Assembly (NCBI GenBank): GCA_003643935.1
Contig: QMLJ01000040.1
Location: forward strand, 1 to 8,166
DNA from: Deltaproteobacteria bacterium
GTDB taxonomy: Bacteria; Desulfobacterota; Desulfomonilia; UBA1062
Direction of reading: 5' to 3'
Length of the DNA: 8,166 nucleotides
Of this stretch, positions 7,115-8,166 are shown piece after piece. The number at the start of each line of letters is the position of its first letter. The first letter of the stretch is position 1. The position numbers and the translations under genes are program-made. The notes under the pieces were generated by a model, which worked only from the letters and a program-made list of their open reading frames with translations, was not told where the DNA came from and searched no databases.

Positions 7115-7783
7115 ATGATAGTAGAGAGAAAGTTGATCAAGATAAAGGAGGGCCTGGTAAGATTTGCAACCCTTGCAGAATCCATGCTGGGAAAAAGTAT
7201 TAAGGGGCTAAAGGAAAAAGACAAATTCTTACTCACAGATGTTATTGAGGTAGACGAGCTACGGGCAAACGAGTTCGAAATAGAGCTCGAGGAACAGTGC
7301 GTTGCAATGATAGCCCAGCACCAGCCAGCAGGGAAAATACTGAGGACAATACTTATGATATCAAAGATAACGTCCACCCTTGAGAGGGTAGGTGATCATG
7401 CGGTAAACATATGTGGTCATTCGCTCTACCTTATTGAAAGACCACAGGTGAAACCTTTAATAGACATCCCAAGAATGGCAGAGACCGTGATGGGTATGCT
7501 GGACGACAGCATACACTCGTTTGTGGAGGAGGATGCAGCTCTTGCAAAGGATGTATGTGAAAGGGACAGCATAGTGGACGGCCTCAGGGATCAGATAATA
7601 AGGGAGCTTATTACGTTCATGACATCAGATCCCACCACCATTGAGAGGTCTCTGCACCTGATAAGGATAGCCAATAACATGGAAAGGGTGGCAGACCTGA
7701 GTACAAATATCTCGGAAGATGTGATCTACATGGTTGAGGGAAGGGTTATAAAGCACCACGTTGATGATGAAAACCAGGAATAA
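7115..7783 (+). CDS. phoU: Phosphate signalling regulator PhoU
   Basis: Cytoplasmic helical protein of 222 residues that links the Pst transporter to PhoR and shuts the Pho response off when phosphate is plentiful; it also limits uptake. It is built of two similar three-helix PhoU domains (about 10-105 and 115-210). Each ends in the family's metal-binding signature: ERVGDHAVNI (E90 to D94) and MERVADLSTNISED (E190 to D194), spaced exactly 100 residues, which shows the internal duplication. The start at 7115 was chosen for its AGGAG at 7 nt. It is last in the operon, 112 nt after pstB, a wider gap than between the other transporter genes. Its own weak promoter cannot be excluded, but I see no convincing one. 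Confidence 0.95.
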   Translation: MIVERKLIKIKEGLVRFATLAESMLGKSIKGLKEKDKFLLTDVIEVDELRANEFEIELEEQCVAMIAQHQPAGKILRTILMISKITSTLERVGDHAVNICGHSLYLIERPQVKPLIDIPRMAETVMGMLDDSIHSFVEEDAALAKDVCERDSIVDGLRDQIIRELITFMTSDPTTIERSLHLIRIANNMERVADLSTNISEDVIYMVEGRVIKHHVDDENQE

Positions 7784-7829
7784 CCAGCATTTTAGTTGTT
7801 TAATACTGCCTGGGTATGGAAACAGTGGA

Positions 7830-7868
7830 GGATGCCTGGCATGCGTTCCTACGTGTCAGGCACCCTTT
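7830..7868 (+). terminator. Probable transcription terminator after phoU
   Basis: GGATGCCTGGCATG (7830-7843) pairs with CGTGTCAGGCACCC (7852-7865) around an 8-nt loop: 13 pairs including two G-U, with one A-C mismatch. It is followed by only TTT (7866-7868), so the U-tract is weak and termination may be inefficient or Rho-assisted. It begins 46 nt after the phoU stop and lies before the 3' end of the convergent gene. There is no T-run on the other side, so it is not obviously bidirectional. Confidence 0.5.
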
Positions 7869-7923
7869 AAGTAATTAAGGGGATAAGCCCATATACCCTA
7901 GCCGGAATGTCAACCTCCATTAA

Positions 7924-8166
7924 CTATTGACAAGGTACAGGATCCTGGCACTCCTCACATTCCAGGTTTTTCCACTTCCCCTGAAGTATGCCGCCAAACA
8001 CGCCAAACGGATTCCTCACCATCGCCCTTACCCAGACATTATAGAGCTCTCCCGCTGAGTTCTCTGTGTAAAACTGCGGAGACCCCATTATGGTATGGTA
8101 CTGACCAGCACTTATGTAATACCTGTAATTGGGCGCCTGATCAGCGGTCTCATGTACGTATATGTA
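7924..8166 (-). CDS. Unrecognised protein, C-terminal 80 residues only
   Basis: An open minus-strand frame enters from the right edge and ends at the TAG at 7926-7924; the start is outside the window. I do not recognise the family. The visible part is rich in aromatic residues (YRYYISAGQY, GSPQFYTENSAGELYNVW), has alternating polar and hydrophobic residues suggestive of beta strands, then a glycine-rich NPFGVFGGILQGKW. It closes with a cysteine cluster CEECQDPVPCQ (C-x2-C-x6-C) at the very end. No transmembrane helix is visible. Reality as a gene is supported by codon use like its neighbours (many ATA and AGG codons), an uninterrupted 81-codon frame and the convergent arrangement with a hairpin between. 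A secreted or surface protein is a guess. Confidence 0.65.
   Translation of the reverse strand, partial: YIYVHETADQAPNYRYYISAGQYHTIMGSPQFYTENSAGELYNVWVRAMVRNPFGVFGGILQGKWKNLECEECQDPVPCQ

Noticed and set aside
1..8166. Mobile elements, CRISPR arrays, tRNA or rRNA genes
   Set aside because: No transposase, repeat-spacer array, or cloverleaf-like sequence was seen on either strand; gene content is a continuous housekeeping-type operon.

Overview
The window carries one complete phosphate-starvation (Pho) locus on the + strand, in the order phoB - phoR - pstS - pstC - pstA - pstB - phoU. A truncated minus-strand gene flanks it on each side. The host is evidently Gram-negative: the left-hand gene encodes the N-terminal part of an outer-membrane porin of the Porin_5 type with a signal peptide, and PstS has a Sec signal peptide without a lipobox cysteine. 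GC content is moderate (roughly mid-40s % by eye). Codon use is rich in AUA (Ile) and AGG/AGA (Arg). With the protein flavours this would fit Nitrospirota or a Desulfobacterota-like lineage, but no marker gene is present and that assignment is a low-confidence inference.

Layout: 1-656 (-) porin, C-terminus outside the window. 657-1069 is a divergent intergenic region of about 410 bp with promoter-type signals for both directions and no gene that I can support. 1070-3474 holds phoB and phoR, overlapping by 1 nt (TAATG). 3475-3558 is a short gap containing the best regulatory signal of the window: TTAACA-like hexamers at strict 11-bp steps, as in known Pho boxes. 3559-7002 holds pstS, pstC, pstA and pstB; pstA and pstB overlap by 11 nt, and pstC and pstA abut. 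7003-7114 is a leader with an inverted repeat. 7115-7783 is phoU. 7784-7923 is a convergent intergenic region with a strong hairpin, probably the operon terminator. 7924-8166 (-) is the C-terminal 80 residues of an unrecognised protein.

How the parts work together (known biology of the families): PstS captures periplasmic phosphate and PstC/PstA form the membrane channel, powered by the PstB ATPase. When phosphate is plentiful, the transporter with PhoU keeps the PhoR kinase silent. When phosphate is scarce, PhoR phosphorylates PhoB, which binds tandem 11-bp repeats and activates pst and other genes. The sequence adds two things beyond a standard operon. Similar, weaker 11-bp-phased repeats lie upstream of phoB and of the divergent porin gene, which suggests the porin may belong to the same regulon. 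Small hairpins also sit between pstS and pstC and before phoU. I found no undescribed system; the locus is essentially a canonical phoBR-pstSCAB-phoU cluster, and the interest lies in its regulatory DNA and flanking genes.
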